Assembly: GCA_001986395.2 (NCBI GenBank) | Contig: MQVO02000002.1 | Coordinates: forward strand, 2,914,001-2,978,000 | DNA: 64,000 nt | Origin: Irpex lacteus | Taxonomy: Eukaryota > Basidiomycota > Agaricomycetes > Polyporales > Irpicaceae | Direction: 5' to 3' | In this document: positions 42,275 through 56,945 of the stretch, piece by piece | How positions within the stretch are numbered: position 1 is the first letter of the stretch | Layout: each line of letters begins with the position of its first letter | The notes under the pieces: model-generated | What the model was told of the DNA's origin: nothing | What the model saw: only the letters and a program-made list of their open reading frames with translations | Databases searched by the model: none | Translations under genes and position numbers: made by a program

Positions 42275-43435
42275 TTATCGCGCTACGTACCCCTCGGTAG
42301 GAGTGTCGGATTCCTCGCCATGTTGTAGGTACTCCGATCCTGCGCTGATGTTTGATAGACGGTTTCGTTCGGAAACGGCCTCATCGAAGCTGAATGCACT
42401 AGGAGCAAAGGAGTGTCGCATGCTGTCGACGAGCGGTCTTCGAGGGTCTGGTCGTCGAAAGGCAGCCATGATTAAACTGGGGGGCACCAGCTGCTGGTGT
42501 TCTTCGCCGCTCTGGGTGGAATACATGGATAGACTGCTGGCTTTCGATGCCTTGTGAGCTAGAGGTGGCACGCGCAACCCACCGGTCTGTGAGGGCAAGT
42601 CGGTGGGTTGATCAGTATCTGAATATTCGGGAGAGGGGGTAGCGCGGGGTGCCGTAGGAGGTTCGTCCACAGCGACCTTGGGCTCTTCTGGCGGTGGCGG
42701 TGGCGTAGCATTACGTCGTGCGAGAGGACTTGACTTGACTGGAGTGTGTAGAAGCAGTCCCCGGAAGTTTGTATGTTTCGTTGTGGGAGACTCCGCGACG
42801 AGATCTATTAAACGGAGAAACAAAAGTAGACAAATCGGTCAGACGAGTACATCGCACGGCAGTTATCGATCACACTTACCATCAGCATTCTTCTCTATGT
42901 CCTTCTCCTTCAAATTCTCAGACATAAAGGACTTCAATGTAGACTGATTGGAGTCTGTTGAGCCGGACGAGAACTTCACGGTGCGCCCAGCATGAAACGA
43001 GGGACGGGTGTAGGACGTGTAGGAGTCATGGACTTTCTCGAGTGCAGCCGACGCATTCTTCCTTGTATTTTCTCTCAGCTTCAGGAATGCCATCTGCATT
43101 GTGATATGTTCAGCTATGTTGTGATCTCGAGCATGGTTTGATGGTCGCCCGGGGTCGCTTACCGTTTCTCTCTTCTTCTCATCCTCCTTACGTTTGATGG
43201 ATCTCCCCCAATAATGCCATATGATCACTGCTACCACGGCTAGAGCAACGCCTCCAAGTACGCCTCCCACGATTGGCCCAATGAGTGATGAGCTACTACT
43301 GGACGAATGCGAGCTGGAGTCTGATGCCGAGTTTGCAACTCCGGAGGCACTTGCGAATATTGTGGTAGTCGAAACTGCCTGTGCTGAGACCTGTGGTGCT
43401 GGTGTGTGAGTTGCTGAAGAATTCGAGGGCGCCAT
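42275..43435 (-). CDS. Single-pass Ser-rich membrane protein, unrecognised
   Basis: The N terminus MAPSNSSATHTPAPQVSAQA is Ser/Thr/Ala-rich and has no cleavable signal peptide. A poly-Ser run leads into one strong membrane helix, IGPIVGGVLGGVALAVVAVI, at about residues 52-72. A basic stop-transfer (WGRSIKRKEDEKKRE) follows. The cytosolic part holds AFLKLRENTRKNASAALEKV and a long Pro/Ser-rich disordered tail (RNATPPPPPEEPK). The plan is like fungal wall-stress sensors or Mid2-type proteins, but I see no WSC cysteines. Three exons. No function assigned. Whether a further upstream exon supplies a signal peptide is open. Confidence 0.65.
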
Positions 43436-43870
43436 GGCCAAGGAGAACGACTAGCAAAGCAGGGACAGAGCCCCGCACAGCGACAAGGTGAGATAGGATC
43501 GTCGGGGTAGACGGAAGAGGGAGGGGACAAAATGACCGCAGGGTTGCCTGTGCCCGGGAGGAGTTGGTATCTCCCACCTCCTGCCTCGTGTTCGTCCATT
43601 CTGCCACCTTCGCTGCTTTCTCCACCCGCAGTGGTAAGTCCTCCGCGGTCTGGCCGCCTTATCCCATTAACGAAGATCAGTCCAAACATTGGCCGCAATT
43701 CAGAACACAAAAGGTACGATCTGGCTTAAGCTTCTGCACTCTCACGAACTCCCCCCGGGACCAATGGCGATACACGCCACTCGTTCAAAACATAAGGTAT
43801 AGCACAGTTCGAGCACAATACAAAGTAAAATAATATACGCTACCATATCCATGAAGTACAACGTCAAGAC

Positions 43871-46831
<2,961 letters not shown>

Positions 46832-49800
46832 GGCCTCCTCGCGAGCTGTCTAAGATGGTTGTGGTAGACGTGGTTGGCGACGAACAACTACGAGCTCTTT
46901 CGGTCACAGCGACATAGACGCTGCCCACTGTGGGAGCTGCTTAGTCATCACGCAAGTTGCCGAATAGGCGCTATTTCCCTCGCTGCCGAAGACACGTTCT
47001 TCTCACTTGCGGCCACGACAGGCAAGCGTAGTGAATGACCAGGCTACACTCCTTCGCCTGGACTGTGAGAAATCCATTTGTTGTGGACCCTTCGCTGACT
47101 GCATATCTTGATTCCTCCATAGCAGCCAGAGTTTCATCTCGCTTATGACATTGTTTTCCCCTTGGACTGCGACATGAATACCAAATATCAGTGGGGTAGT
47201 CAAGTCTCGAAAGCTATCTAGCCAAGTATTTCTGTCAGATTGTGCAACATTACTGATAGTTCTAGCCCTAAGAAATAAATACGATGTCAATCTGTGACAT
47301 TCACAGCTTTTATGAGACAGATCGTTCTATCGGGGACAATGCGTATCGTGGTGAGCACCAGTTCTTCCTATGGGTCTTGCACCTCCGCACTACCGCCCAG
47401 TAAGCTCGTTCATTCATCATCTTTCAACCCTATCTGACAGAGTTCGCCGTGACACCCCTTCTTCGTGTTCGCAGTCTACCTTCTGTCATAAGAGTCGATG
47501 ACGATGAAATATTCACGGGTGCAACGGCATCACGAAGGCTACACAGGGCCTGTCGTTCTCTCCTGTATTCTTGAGCTGATAGCATATAGCCCCGCAGCGC
47601 CAAGCAACCACGTTCACGACCAGGCTCTACAAGCCAAACAGTTTGACATTCTATGAATACAACTTACACCAACTTCGTAAGTGCCAAGTGTTCTGCGGCC
47701 CACACCCAAGTCCGATACTATATGCACTTATTTGTATTTACTAGGCGGCACCTGTGACGCGATGCCCGTTTTCAGCCAAACCTTGCTCTTACCTATCATC
47801 ACAGCATCCCGTAAGGAGCTAGCAGCCCAGTCACGCTGTCCGGACACGGTCGGCCTCCGGCGGTTCACTGGCCAGAAGCTCCTACGAAGCGAGCAACGCC
47901 ACGGAACGATACACTGTTCGGACGATGCGTATTTGCTTATCACGCGACTAACAAATCGTCGTTTGTAAATCATGGAAGAAGGAAATGGGCACGTCTGTTT
48001 ACACACTATTCCAGCCTTCGTGCGGTCGTTCATTTTTGCTACGCCTACCCAGGTCCGTTGTGCACAGCAAATTCCAGGAAGTAGCTCTGAAGAACACATC
48101 TTCCGGCTACACACAAGCTTAGACGATTTCAGCGCCTACTTATGCTCGCTCCGAAAAGCAGCACGCGACTGCAGCCTTTCCACCTTCCGTAAACTCTGCG
48201 ATCCGTCTTTCGCTCCGCTCGTAAATGGGATTTGACTTCAAGGGCGTGCGATGGAAGTTGTGGTACCGCTGACAAGGGCAAGCGGTTGGTAGGACGAAGA
48301 TACCGGTGCTCCGGCTCAACACTGCCCATAGGTCGCCGAACGGAAAGAAGACTGGTGGGAGATGCAGATGAAGGAAAGGTCACGCTGGTAAGTTTGATCA
48401 TCGATATGGGTGGTTCCCGATGTTCTAGTTTGTATTGGTATTGGTACTAGAAATCTTCCCTACGTTTGCTCCGGTACCACGGCACGTCCTCTGGCATTCA
48501 AGCACAAAGATTTCTTCACGCGGGAAGACTTGCTCGGCGTACAGTACGTATGAAAGAATGAGTAGCTTAGCCCGGGATTCCTGATTGCCTTGTATAGTGA
48601 TAGGTTGGATGGCCGGAATGTGTTCGGCTTGAGTGTGGTGCCACACCTTCAAGAATGCTGGCGATGGCAAAGAAGAGATGGGCTAAGGGCTAGGTGAGCA
48701 CTCTCTACGAATATCAATATTTTTGGAACTGCTTTGTTGATCGTTTACGACGATCAAAGGTCCGTTCGACAGGCTTTAGGAAGTGATTTCGACAGCCAGG
48801 TAGATGGTATGCCAGTGATATGCCTCACGATTGAGTATAGGCTCGTCAGAGACCATCGCAGTTAGTCTGCAACACAGGGTCCCGGACAATGCTCCGCTGC
48901 ACTCTTGGTACGCCACATTTGCGATTCCAGCGGACCGCTGATCGCCCTAGCTGGGTAGATTTGGCACTGATCAGCGGGGTCTGTGGTCCCAAGACGGAAA
49001 ACAATGCGGACACGGACACTTAGCCTCGGAACTTTACGATGTGTGAGACTGATCCTGGTCGGACCTTTCTGCGGTATGTACAATATTCAGTGTTCGCGGT
49101 CTTGTCTCAGTTGTTTACCTGATGTCCTATTTAGCCTTGTATTTATGTGGACGATTACTGCCGCACTGCGCCCAAGTCAATCAGGGCATCCACACGGTAT
49201 AAGGGGAGTCGGTGATCTGTCAGATGAATGTTCTACTCCGTCACAGGGCGATTCGATCATGGTCGGAGGGGACGTGTTACGCACACATCCTTTCGCAGTC
49301 CTTCGCGTTTCGGTGTCCCAAACACGATAACGATGCGTGCCCTTGCCAGATGACCGGAAGAAGCACCAGGTGCCCTGCCTCGTTTTTGGTGCTACAGTGC
49401 GAAATGGGGCTCTGCATGTATTAGTACGTATTAGCTGGGTAAGAAACAACGCAATCCACATGGTGTAGGTTGGTAAGAACATTTGTTGTTCAACCGGGGG
49501 TAATAGGCAGCCAATCATCATTCCGATACAAGTAGGCGAGTCTCAGAAGGAGGCACCGGAGCTCTATGTAGTGTAGTCAATACTCGTATGGATTACTTTT
49601 CTGTCATTCCTTACTATCGACTACAAAGGTGATTACCAACTCTAAGAACTTCTTGAAACGAGGCATTTGAGACCGGGGTTGGGAGACGGCAGGTGGACGG
49701 CCGGAGACCATCAGGATGCCGAGAGAAAGCCAAATTGCCGAGCGCTGGACGCCCGTTGCCGGCCTCTCGGTAACTATTACTGTCAGACGCCGAAATGGTG

Positions 49801-50190
49801 TGTCACACGAGTGTCACGGGCAGTCGCCGGTGAATGCGGGCACGGGACCGGCGGTGTGTGACAGAGATGTGACGGTGGAAATGACCGGAGTGTGTGACCC
49901 TGACCGGCTAATTGCCGTAAGTCTATCGCCGCTTTTCTCGCCTCCCCCTTCCCTCAAACTCGTCTCTCTTCCTCCTCTCCAAACAACCACCACCGCCACC
50001 TCACGCCCGACGACGACGCCGCCGTCTCAAACATCGTCGTCTGTGCTGCCCAACACGTCTGTCACAAGCTTCTGGCGTCGTCTGGCTTCCTCGCGCGACC
50101 CCGGCGGCCAATCTAGCCCCCGCAATCCTCATTGATTACCGTTGTATCATATCCCCCAAATCCCCACAAACTTTAGCCACCAAACATAAT
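46832..50190. other. 3.4 kb region without a recognisable gene
   Basis: Open frames here are all under 130 residues, overlap one another on both strands, and show no known motif. No tRNA-like box pair, hairpin array or transposase piece was found. The final 250 bases are a likely promoter for the zinc-cluster gene: repeated TGTGAC/GTCACA motifs at about 49800-49900 and a C/T-rich tract at about 49935-49985. The rest may be degraded gene sequence, unannotated non-coding RNA or a lost element. Confidence 0.5.
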
Positions 50191-53100
50191 ATGGAGCCTG
50201 TCCAGGTCGCTGCTCAGTCCAGCGTCGACGCAAAGTCCTCTGCGGACGTGGGCAAAGCTGGGTGCGTTCTTCGCTTCCGCCTCTCACACCACGTTTCTCA
50301 CCACGTGCAATAAACAGCAAAGCACCCGTTGTCAGAGGTGCACGGGCGTGTACAGTCTGTCGTGCTGCAAAAGTGTGTAGAATATTCAAGCAACCTTTCC
50401 TCTACTAAACATCGCCTGTGGCATTAGATGAAGTGTGTAGGAGCAGCGGAAGGACAGCCTTGTCAGAGATGCAAACGCTCGGGTTCAGAGTACGCGCTCA
50501 TCACTGTCAATGGCTCATCTGCTGAACAACTCACGTCAGATGTATCTTTGAAAAACATCGTCGTGGGCGCAAACCAGGATCGAAGTGAGCTGTCCTCGGT
50601 CATCATTATTGTATATCGTTAATCCTTCTCGCTGTTACCAGGTTGTCCGAGGCATCAAAGATGCTACGTCGTCTCGAAAAGGGACTGAACAGCGCCAAAC
50701 TTAAGTCTCAGGCCAGTGATGCGCCATTCGCCTCCGACTCTCGGTCGGGTGATCGGTTCCCCAACAACGAGCTGCCGCCGCTCAACCTGCCTCCCGACTA
50801 CGACGCACAGGGCTATTCTGGCTCTGCTGCTGGTCCCAGTCAAGAAGATGAGGAGGACGACAATGACACCGAAAAAGGCGATGATGGCTTGTTCCCGGCG
50901 AAGCTTATTCAGAAGGAGCGCAACTCGACTTTCTTCAAGACCATCCTCAACCCCGAGCCATACGAGCCCACAGGATCCCGCCCTACCTCTGAGCGCAGCT
51001 ACTCTCTGGACGCCGCTCCTCCCAAGACGCCTACTGCTCCTGCTCCTGCGTCTCCTCGTCCGTCAAATATTGTCACAGTACCAGGGCTCAATGATCCCAT
51101 TGCGGCGGGCATCATCACCGAAGCGCACGCTGGCGTGCTCATGGATTTGTTCTTCTTGCGTCTCAACCCCTTCATCAATCTCTTCGACCCGGCCCTACAC
51201 AACCTCCATTACATCCGTTCGCACTGTCCTTTCCTTTTCACCACCATCATGATGGCCTGCTGCAAGTTCTTCGATGCCGAGCACTATGATCAAGTGCAAC
51301 ACTTGGCGCAACGCTTTGCGGTCCGTGCCTTCGAAGAGAACTGGCGGCGGGTCGAGGTTTGCCAGGCATTCGCATGTTTGGTCTACTGGAAGGAGCCAGA
51401 AGATCAGCGCACCTGGACATACATCGGATACGCGTGCCGAATGGCTGTTGAGTTGGGCTTGAATAAGTACGTCGGCGGCAAGGGCGCCGTGGAGGAAACC
51501 AATACTCAATTCCTCGAGCGTCGTAATCGCGAGCGGACGTACCTTGTCTTGTTTGTACACGATCGAAGCCTCAGCACCCAGACTGGTCGGCAGTGGATGC
51601 TACCGGAATGTGAGTTGGTCAGGCACTCGATGACCTGGCACGATGATGGTGGATCTCCCCCTCGCCCGGAAGATGTGATCGTCGCTGCCTTCGTACAGCT
51701 GCGACGCATTGCTTCTGAGACTACTGATCTGCTGCAGCCTCGAAGAGGTAACAGCAACATGGGTCATCACGCCGACATGAGTATCGACGTGATCCTACGC
51801 ACCTGCAACGGAAGGTTGACACAATGGTCTGAGAATTGGATGAACGAGATGCGCAAAGGTACGTCGCACCGGCTGCGCTCGCTATGTTAGAACATTACAT
51901 GTGAGATGAACTAACACCTTCATCCTGAATATTTAACCAGCCAACGGCGAGAAATTCCATTTCGCCTTCTTGAACTTCTTCCGGTTGTATGTCCGACTGT
52001 TCTTGAACAGTTTCGGCATTCAAGCATCCATGTCATCGGTGCGTACTCTTCATCTCCCGAACTCAATCACCGCGTCTTTGAGCTGCATTGACCGGGGTCC
52101 TATGTTTAGACGACTCGTCAATCACCTAGTATGCAAGCGCTTTCGGCATGCTACACCAGTGCGCTGGAGAACCTGCAGATAGTCACCAGGGAATTCGCGT
52201 CTATCTCCATGCTGGTATGTAGCCGTATCGTATGATGTTCTCCTACCTATTCTGATCACCGCTGCAGCGTTACAGCCAGGATTCGATCACCGTGATGACC
52301 GCGTACTCTGCGGTCTTCCTTCTGCGGGTAAGTCATCTGTGGTCCTCCGTGTCCCGGATATTAATGACGGTGTGATAGCTACTTCGGAGTACGAATACTT
52401 TGTCCCAGTTGAGCGACGGCGCAATGGACGAGATATACACTACTATCTCCAAGACTGCCGAGGCTTATCATGAGGCTTCAACGCTGTCGCCCACGTCTAG
52501 TACTTCCGTCGCGGCTCATGCGCGTTTCCTTCGGGGTCTTGTTGCACAGGACATCCTCCGCGCCAGGCAGCACGAAAAGGAGCGGGAGCGTTACATGCAC
52601 CAACAAAACGCCCGCTCCACAGACCCGCGTCCTCAAGGTATGTCTGAGCTACTGTGACTGTCATATAATGTACTCACGCCATGGCTAGCTTCCTACGGCG
52701 GTCCCTCCAGCCACTCGCAGCCAGTTCAGTACCATCAGCCCATGCAAAGTCCTACCGACCCTCACCTGAACTACTCTTACACTGCATCGGCATCGTCTCT
52801 GGCGCCCCAGTCCGCTCCTACTCATCCGCACATGCGCCAGCCTGAGTATCCCACGTCTGAGCAGCCTCGCGGTGGTGTAGTCATGAACGGATACAATGCC
52901 TACGCCAACTCTTCACAGGCTCCGGTCACGCCCCAGATGGCTTCCCAGGTTCCGTCACAGTTGATGCAACATGCCGCCCAGTTCTCGCCGTCCGCGCATC
53001 AGTACCCCACGAACGAGTCTGATGCCAATTACTGGCGCATCATGTTCCGTGAACTGGGCTTCGGCGAGGAGGGCGGCGCGTATCCCAGCATCAACAGCAT

Positions 53101-53398
53101 TCATGGGTATTCTACTACGATGCCGGATATAGGCCCTGCTTCCTCCGCTGCGATGGCTGCGAACGTTGCGTATCAGCAGCAGCAGCAACAGCAATCGCAC
53201 CACCAACACCAGCAACAGCAGCAACAGGTGCAGGATACTCAAATGGCATCACCTACTGCACCTCATGTAAACGGACACAGCCCGCACGGCAGCCTCTCGC
53301 AGCAGCCAAACAGGCACTACCAGTCTTACCCACAACAGTCGTACGCCGGGCACCCTTCACAGCACCCGAGCTACAATGGAGGATATGTTGGCCGTTGA
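50191..53398 (+). CDS. Zn(II)2Cys6 fungal transcription factor
   Basis: DNA-binding regulator of the fungal zinc-cluster class. Small 5' exons splice to give RGARACTVCRAAKMKCVGAA, then GQPCQRCKRSGSE and CIFEKHRRGRKPGSKL, that is C-x2-C-x6-C-x8-C-x2-C-x6-C with a basic linker. A fungal-trans-type middle domain follows: GIITEAHAGVLMDLFFLRLN, RSHCPFLFTTIMMACCKFF, WTYIGYACRMAVELGLNKY, ERRNRERTYLVLFVHDRSLS and NFFRLYVRLFLNSFGIQASM. The C terminus is disordered, rich in Gln, His, Pro and Ser. Target genes unknown. Start at ATG 50191 (MEPVQVAAQSSVDAK). The promoter contains a cluster of GTGTGAC-like motifs. Confidence 0.9.
53173..53232 (+). repeat. Gln/His codon repeat in the transcription factor
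   Basis: An uneven run of CAG/CAA with CAC codons encodes two glutamine tracts split by SHHQHQ. It lies in the disordered C-terminal region, is in frame and is probably length-variable. Such tracts are common in activation domains. Confidence 0.75.
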
Positions 53399-53951
53399 GG
53401 TCGCCGGTGACCGATGATTCTCCCATACTGACTGCCTTCGTTCTTCTGTGCTCTTGGATCCTCTTGGACATGATTTACTTTATTGACCCGCATCTTCATT
53501 CGTCTCGTCACGTCTCACTTCACACTCACACATGCGTCATTTCTCTTCCTTTGTCCATTCATTCATTCACTTCTGGATCGCACTGGATGGACCCTCGTCT
53601 GTCCTAATTCTTAGCTTCACTTTCCTCTAGATGCTGATTCGCGTTACTTGCTACTCGTCGTCATCGTCGCACCATCTCTGCTGTGTTTTCCATCTGCTGC
53701 CTCCCATAATGTGTATTATTCTCTGCTCCCTGTCTCTCCATCGTCTCTTTTCCCCTGTGCATTTATATACGTTAGTCAGTTTAGTGGGTCGGGTTTGCAA
53801 GCTGTGTCGTTGTAACATATCAAGTTGATAGGCTTTTTGAACATATGCTATGCCCATATGATAGTATGCATTATCTGCAGCGAGTGATGGGTGAAGTCTG
53901 CCTGAGGTCATGATGGAAGCAATAACGGAAATAAATTCAAGAGTAGCACTA

Positions 53952-55380
53952 CTACGACTCGACACCAATGTTGAAGATGACCACTTCTCTTCCTACAGCG
54001 GCAGCAATACGTGGTATACCTTTCTGCGAGATAAAGTCGAAGTCACGCACGTACAGCGGCCGTGGGGCGATAGTCAGGGTAGTCGGGTGTGCGTGGATAT
54101 GGTTTGTGTTGTACACGTTGACGACCGCCCCTGCTGTAGGAGCGTTTGTGGTGATGGCAAAATATTCGTGGTGACTGGGGCACCAGCTTTTATGGAATGA
54201 GCGTGTCAGCTGCAAGTAACATCTACATGGTTGAAGTAGTACACACCGGAATTTCGTTCCTCCTTCAGGGAAGGACGCGCTGGTTACGGATGGTTTGCCG
54301 CCTTGTAGCTTGGAAATGTCCCAGAGGGAGAACCTGTTGCCATACACTGCTCCAATACTGCATACACACATCTTAGAATATGCTGCCAAGTGACACGAAG
54401 TAGCCTCCACTTACATATCAAAGGAGTCCCTCCTCCAGGCTACGCTCCCACCCCAACGAGAGCCATTCCCCGAAATAGAGTCTGCCAAAGCTCGGGGCTC
54501 TATCAGCTCAATCACGCTAGAGTTCCGCCAGCTGACTTGCTCGTTCTCGTCGGGGTCAGAGCGCCAGTCAGTTAAGAAGATCGAGCCCCGCGAGTCTGCT
54601 ACCACGAACTCCCTGCTTGTAGTAGGGTGTGAGCAGACGGTGGTGAGAGGATGGGGGAAGTTGATGACGTAGGAAGTTGGCTGTGCTCGTTGTAAAGGCT
54701 GGAAATCTTCAGAGATATCACTTGCGACACTTTCGCGGTTGCGGGGGTCGATGAGGGCAGGGTAGAGGTCCCAGACCATGAACGTTTTGTCGTCTGTCGA
54801 CGAGTTATGGTTAGCGTGTGAATAGTAACATGAGCAGTGCACCCACCTGAGACTGTGGCGACATATCTCCAGCTGTCTTCCGACTGGCCTCCACAGTACG
54901 CCATGTCATTGACTTTGCCGTGGTGCCCGCTGAGTCCTCCGCCGAATCGGAATACAACTTCTGAGGAATTGTGAGTTTTTGTGAGGTGGTACAAGTCGAA
55001 ATGAGCTCCTGCAGCGGTCAATCTTATGGGATAAACATTAGGAACGCGATCGTAACAGCTTAAAATCCTAACATACTCGATTGACCATTCATCTGTAGAT
55101 GATGGGGACGTGCATCGAGTAGACCACGCTAGTGCAGTCACTCTACACCCGAGGTGAAAGTTTGCAATGACCTTGGTAGAGGTCGGAGTCTACCTGACAA
55201 AACAAGTTCAATACGCGAACGTGATTCCGAACCTCGAGGATAATGAGGACGGGTGGCGCGACATACGGTAAGCAAGACTTGGACTGAGTGGATGCCGCCG
55301 AGTGCGACGAGGTCGGACGCGTCGTCGTGGTTTGCACGCACGACCTGCACATCTGAGCCGTGGTTATGTCTGAGATCCAT
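53952..55380 (-). CDS. WD40 nucleoporin, Nup37-like
   Basis: Beta-propeller protein, probably a Y-complex nucleoporin. Spliced blocks: MDLRHNHGSDVQVVRANHDD, then FGGGLSGHHGKVNDMAYCGG, YVATVSDDKTFMVWDLYPAL (classical WD repeat ending), TTVCSHPTTSREFVVADSRG, SIFLTDWRSD, RWGGSVAWRRDSFDMIGAVY, and GNRFSLWDISKLQGGKP. It ends FDFISQKGIPRIAAAVGREV and VIFNIGVES. The length of about 430 residues, the single strong DDKTFMVWD repeat and the WGGSVAWRRD block resemble fungal Nup37. That name rests on memory of the family and could be wrong; the WD40 class is secure. It starts 137 bases from the divergent small membrane ORF. Confidence 0.6.
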
Positions 55381-55516
55381 CGTGTTCGTCGTGTTCGTCG
55401 TCGTGGACGGTGGTGGACACGTACAAACTCAGGCGGCGAGGGCGAGGCAGACGCGTGTGGCTGGTTCGGGCTTTTCCTGCGAGGCTTATAGCCAGGCTCT
55501 GATCTCGCGGTGTGCT

Positions 55517-55726
55517 ATGTCTCCTCCTCGTTCCAAGGCCAGCAAGTATTTCCTCCCAGCATCTTTCGTGGGCATCTCGCTGCTCTCATACGGCGCATTC
55601 TTCTTGCTTTTGAAACATAGGCAGGACACTTATCCCGCGTCCACTCAGCCCAGACACCGCGACAGCCCCTTCATCCCGCCCATCCACCAGGAAGATCTCC
55701 CTAAGAGTCTCCAGCGCAAACTCTAG
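55517..55726 (+). CDS. 69-residue single-pass membrane protein, upstream of UMP kinase
   Basis: An intronless frame of 69 residues: basic N terminus (MSPPRSKASKYFLPA), one membrane segment (SFVGISLLSYGAFFLLL), then a Pro/His-rich tail (RDSPFIPPIHQEDLP) ending LQRKL. The short basic start plus a single helix is typical of small mitochondrial inner-membrane proteins, but I know no exact homologue. Its TAG at 55724-55726 is followed by only two bases before the UMP kinase ATG at 55729. Only 136 bases separate it from the divergent Nup37-like ATG. It is therefore very likely on the same transcript as UMP kinase, as a translated upstream frame or the first cistron of a two-gene mRNA. Confidence 0.65.
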   Translation: MSPPRSKASKYFLPASFVGISLLSYGAFFLLLKHRQDTYPASTQPRHRDSPFIPPIHQEDLPKSLQRKL

Positions 55727-55728
55727 AA

Positions 55729-56728
55729 ATGCCTGCTATTGTTGACAAGATTGCCGACGCCCTCCACCTGCACGGCCACAAGAAGCAGGAGCACCCTCAG
55801 GCTGCCGAGTCCTCGTCAGCACAACCGACCACTGAGACAGCAGACAAGCCCAAGTCCCCCGTGTTTGATAACAGCAAGATCACCGTCTTGTTTGTACTCG
55901 GTGGTCCTGGTGCAGGTGAGTGAGCAGGCGGTCACTATACGTTTCTGCATTGACATGTGTAACAAGGCAAGGGCACTCAATGTGCCAATCTCGTCCACGA
56001 TTTCGGGTTCTGTCACCTGTCTGGCAAGTCTATGTGCACTTCTCTAATTCTAATATTAACCGAATATGTATCCGTACAGCTGGAGATCTACTTCGCGCTG
56101 AACAGAATCGTCCTGGTTCAGAGCACGGAGAGATGATCCGTAATTACATCAAGGAGGGTCAAGTCGTGCCTATGGAGGTCACTATCAAGCTCCTCGAGAA
56201 CGCTATGCGTGCCGCGTTGCAAGAGGGCCGCGAGGGTGAGGGGTGGCAAGATGGCAAAGGCCGTTTCTTGGTCGACGGTTTCCCGAGGAAGATGGACCAG
56301 GCTGTCAAGTTCGACGAGGACGTACGTCTTAATGTCCATATTCTTCCGATATCCGATCACTGATCTGAGCTGGGCTCAATAGGTTTGTGAGGCCCGTGCA
56401 GTACTGTTCTTTACAACGACGGAGGAGGAGCTGCAGAAGCGTTTGTTGAAGAGAGCTGAAACGAGTGGAAGGGAGGACGACAACATCGAGAGTATCAAGA
56501 AGCGTTTCAAAGTCTATGAAGAGCAGACCATGCCCGTTATCGAATACTACAACAAGCAAGGCAAGGTGGTCGAGGTCAGTCATTGCTCCTCGTTCTTCAG
56601 CTTCGAGCGTCCTGACCGAGCCTTCATAGATTGACGCAACTGCTACCATCGAAGAAGTCCACGTCAAGGCAAAGGAGGTGGTCGGGAAGATCTTCACTGG
56701 GGAAGTTTCGCGTAACGTCACAGCATGA
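55729..56728 (+). CDS. URA6: UMP/CMP kinase
   Basis: Nucleoside monophosphate kinase that converts UMP and CMP to the diphosphates. An N-terminal extension of about 45 residues ([20 protein letters not shown], then Ser/Thr-rich) precedes the core. Core motifs after splicing: [20 protein letters not shown] (P-loop), [99 protein letters not shown], and [13 protein letters not shown]. The catalytic Arg residues in RAE, GFPRK and [11 protein letters not shown] are all present. Stop TGA at 56726-56728. The start directly abuts the stop of an upstream membrane ORF (TAGAAATG), so translation may need reinitiation or leaky scanning. Confidence 0.92.
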
Positions 56729-56945
56729 TCTTTCACAACAACGGGCCTCACTGCGGACACCAACTACGTACACTTCATACATGGAATAAAAACGACATTC
56801 TGGGGTCCTTCTCTGTACTATCAACCTAATCAATACATACTGCTTACATGGTGTTATAGATGGAAAATATCTGAGTCCAGGTACATAAGTATAATCCAGG
56901 GTAATCTCTTCCTGCTGATTGTCTGTGTCGTCCGAAAAATCGAAA

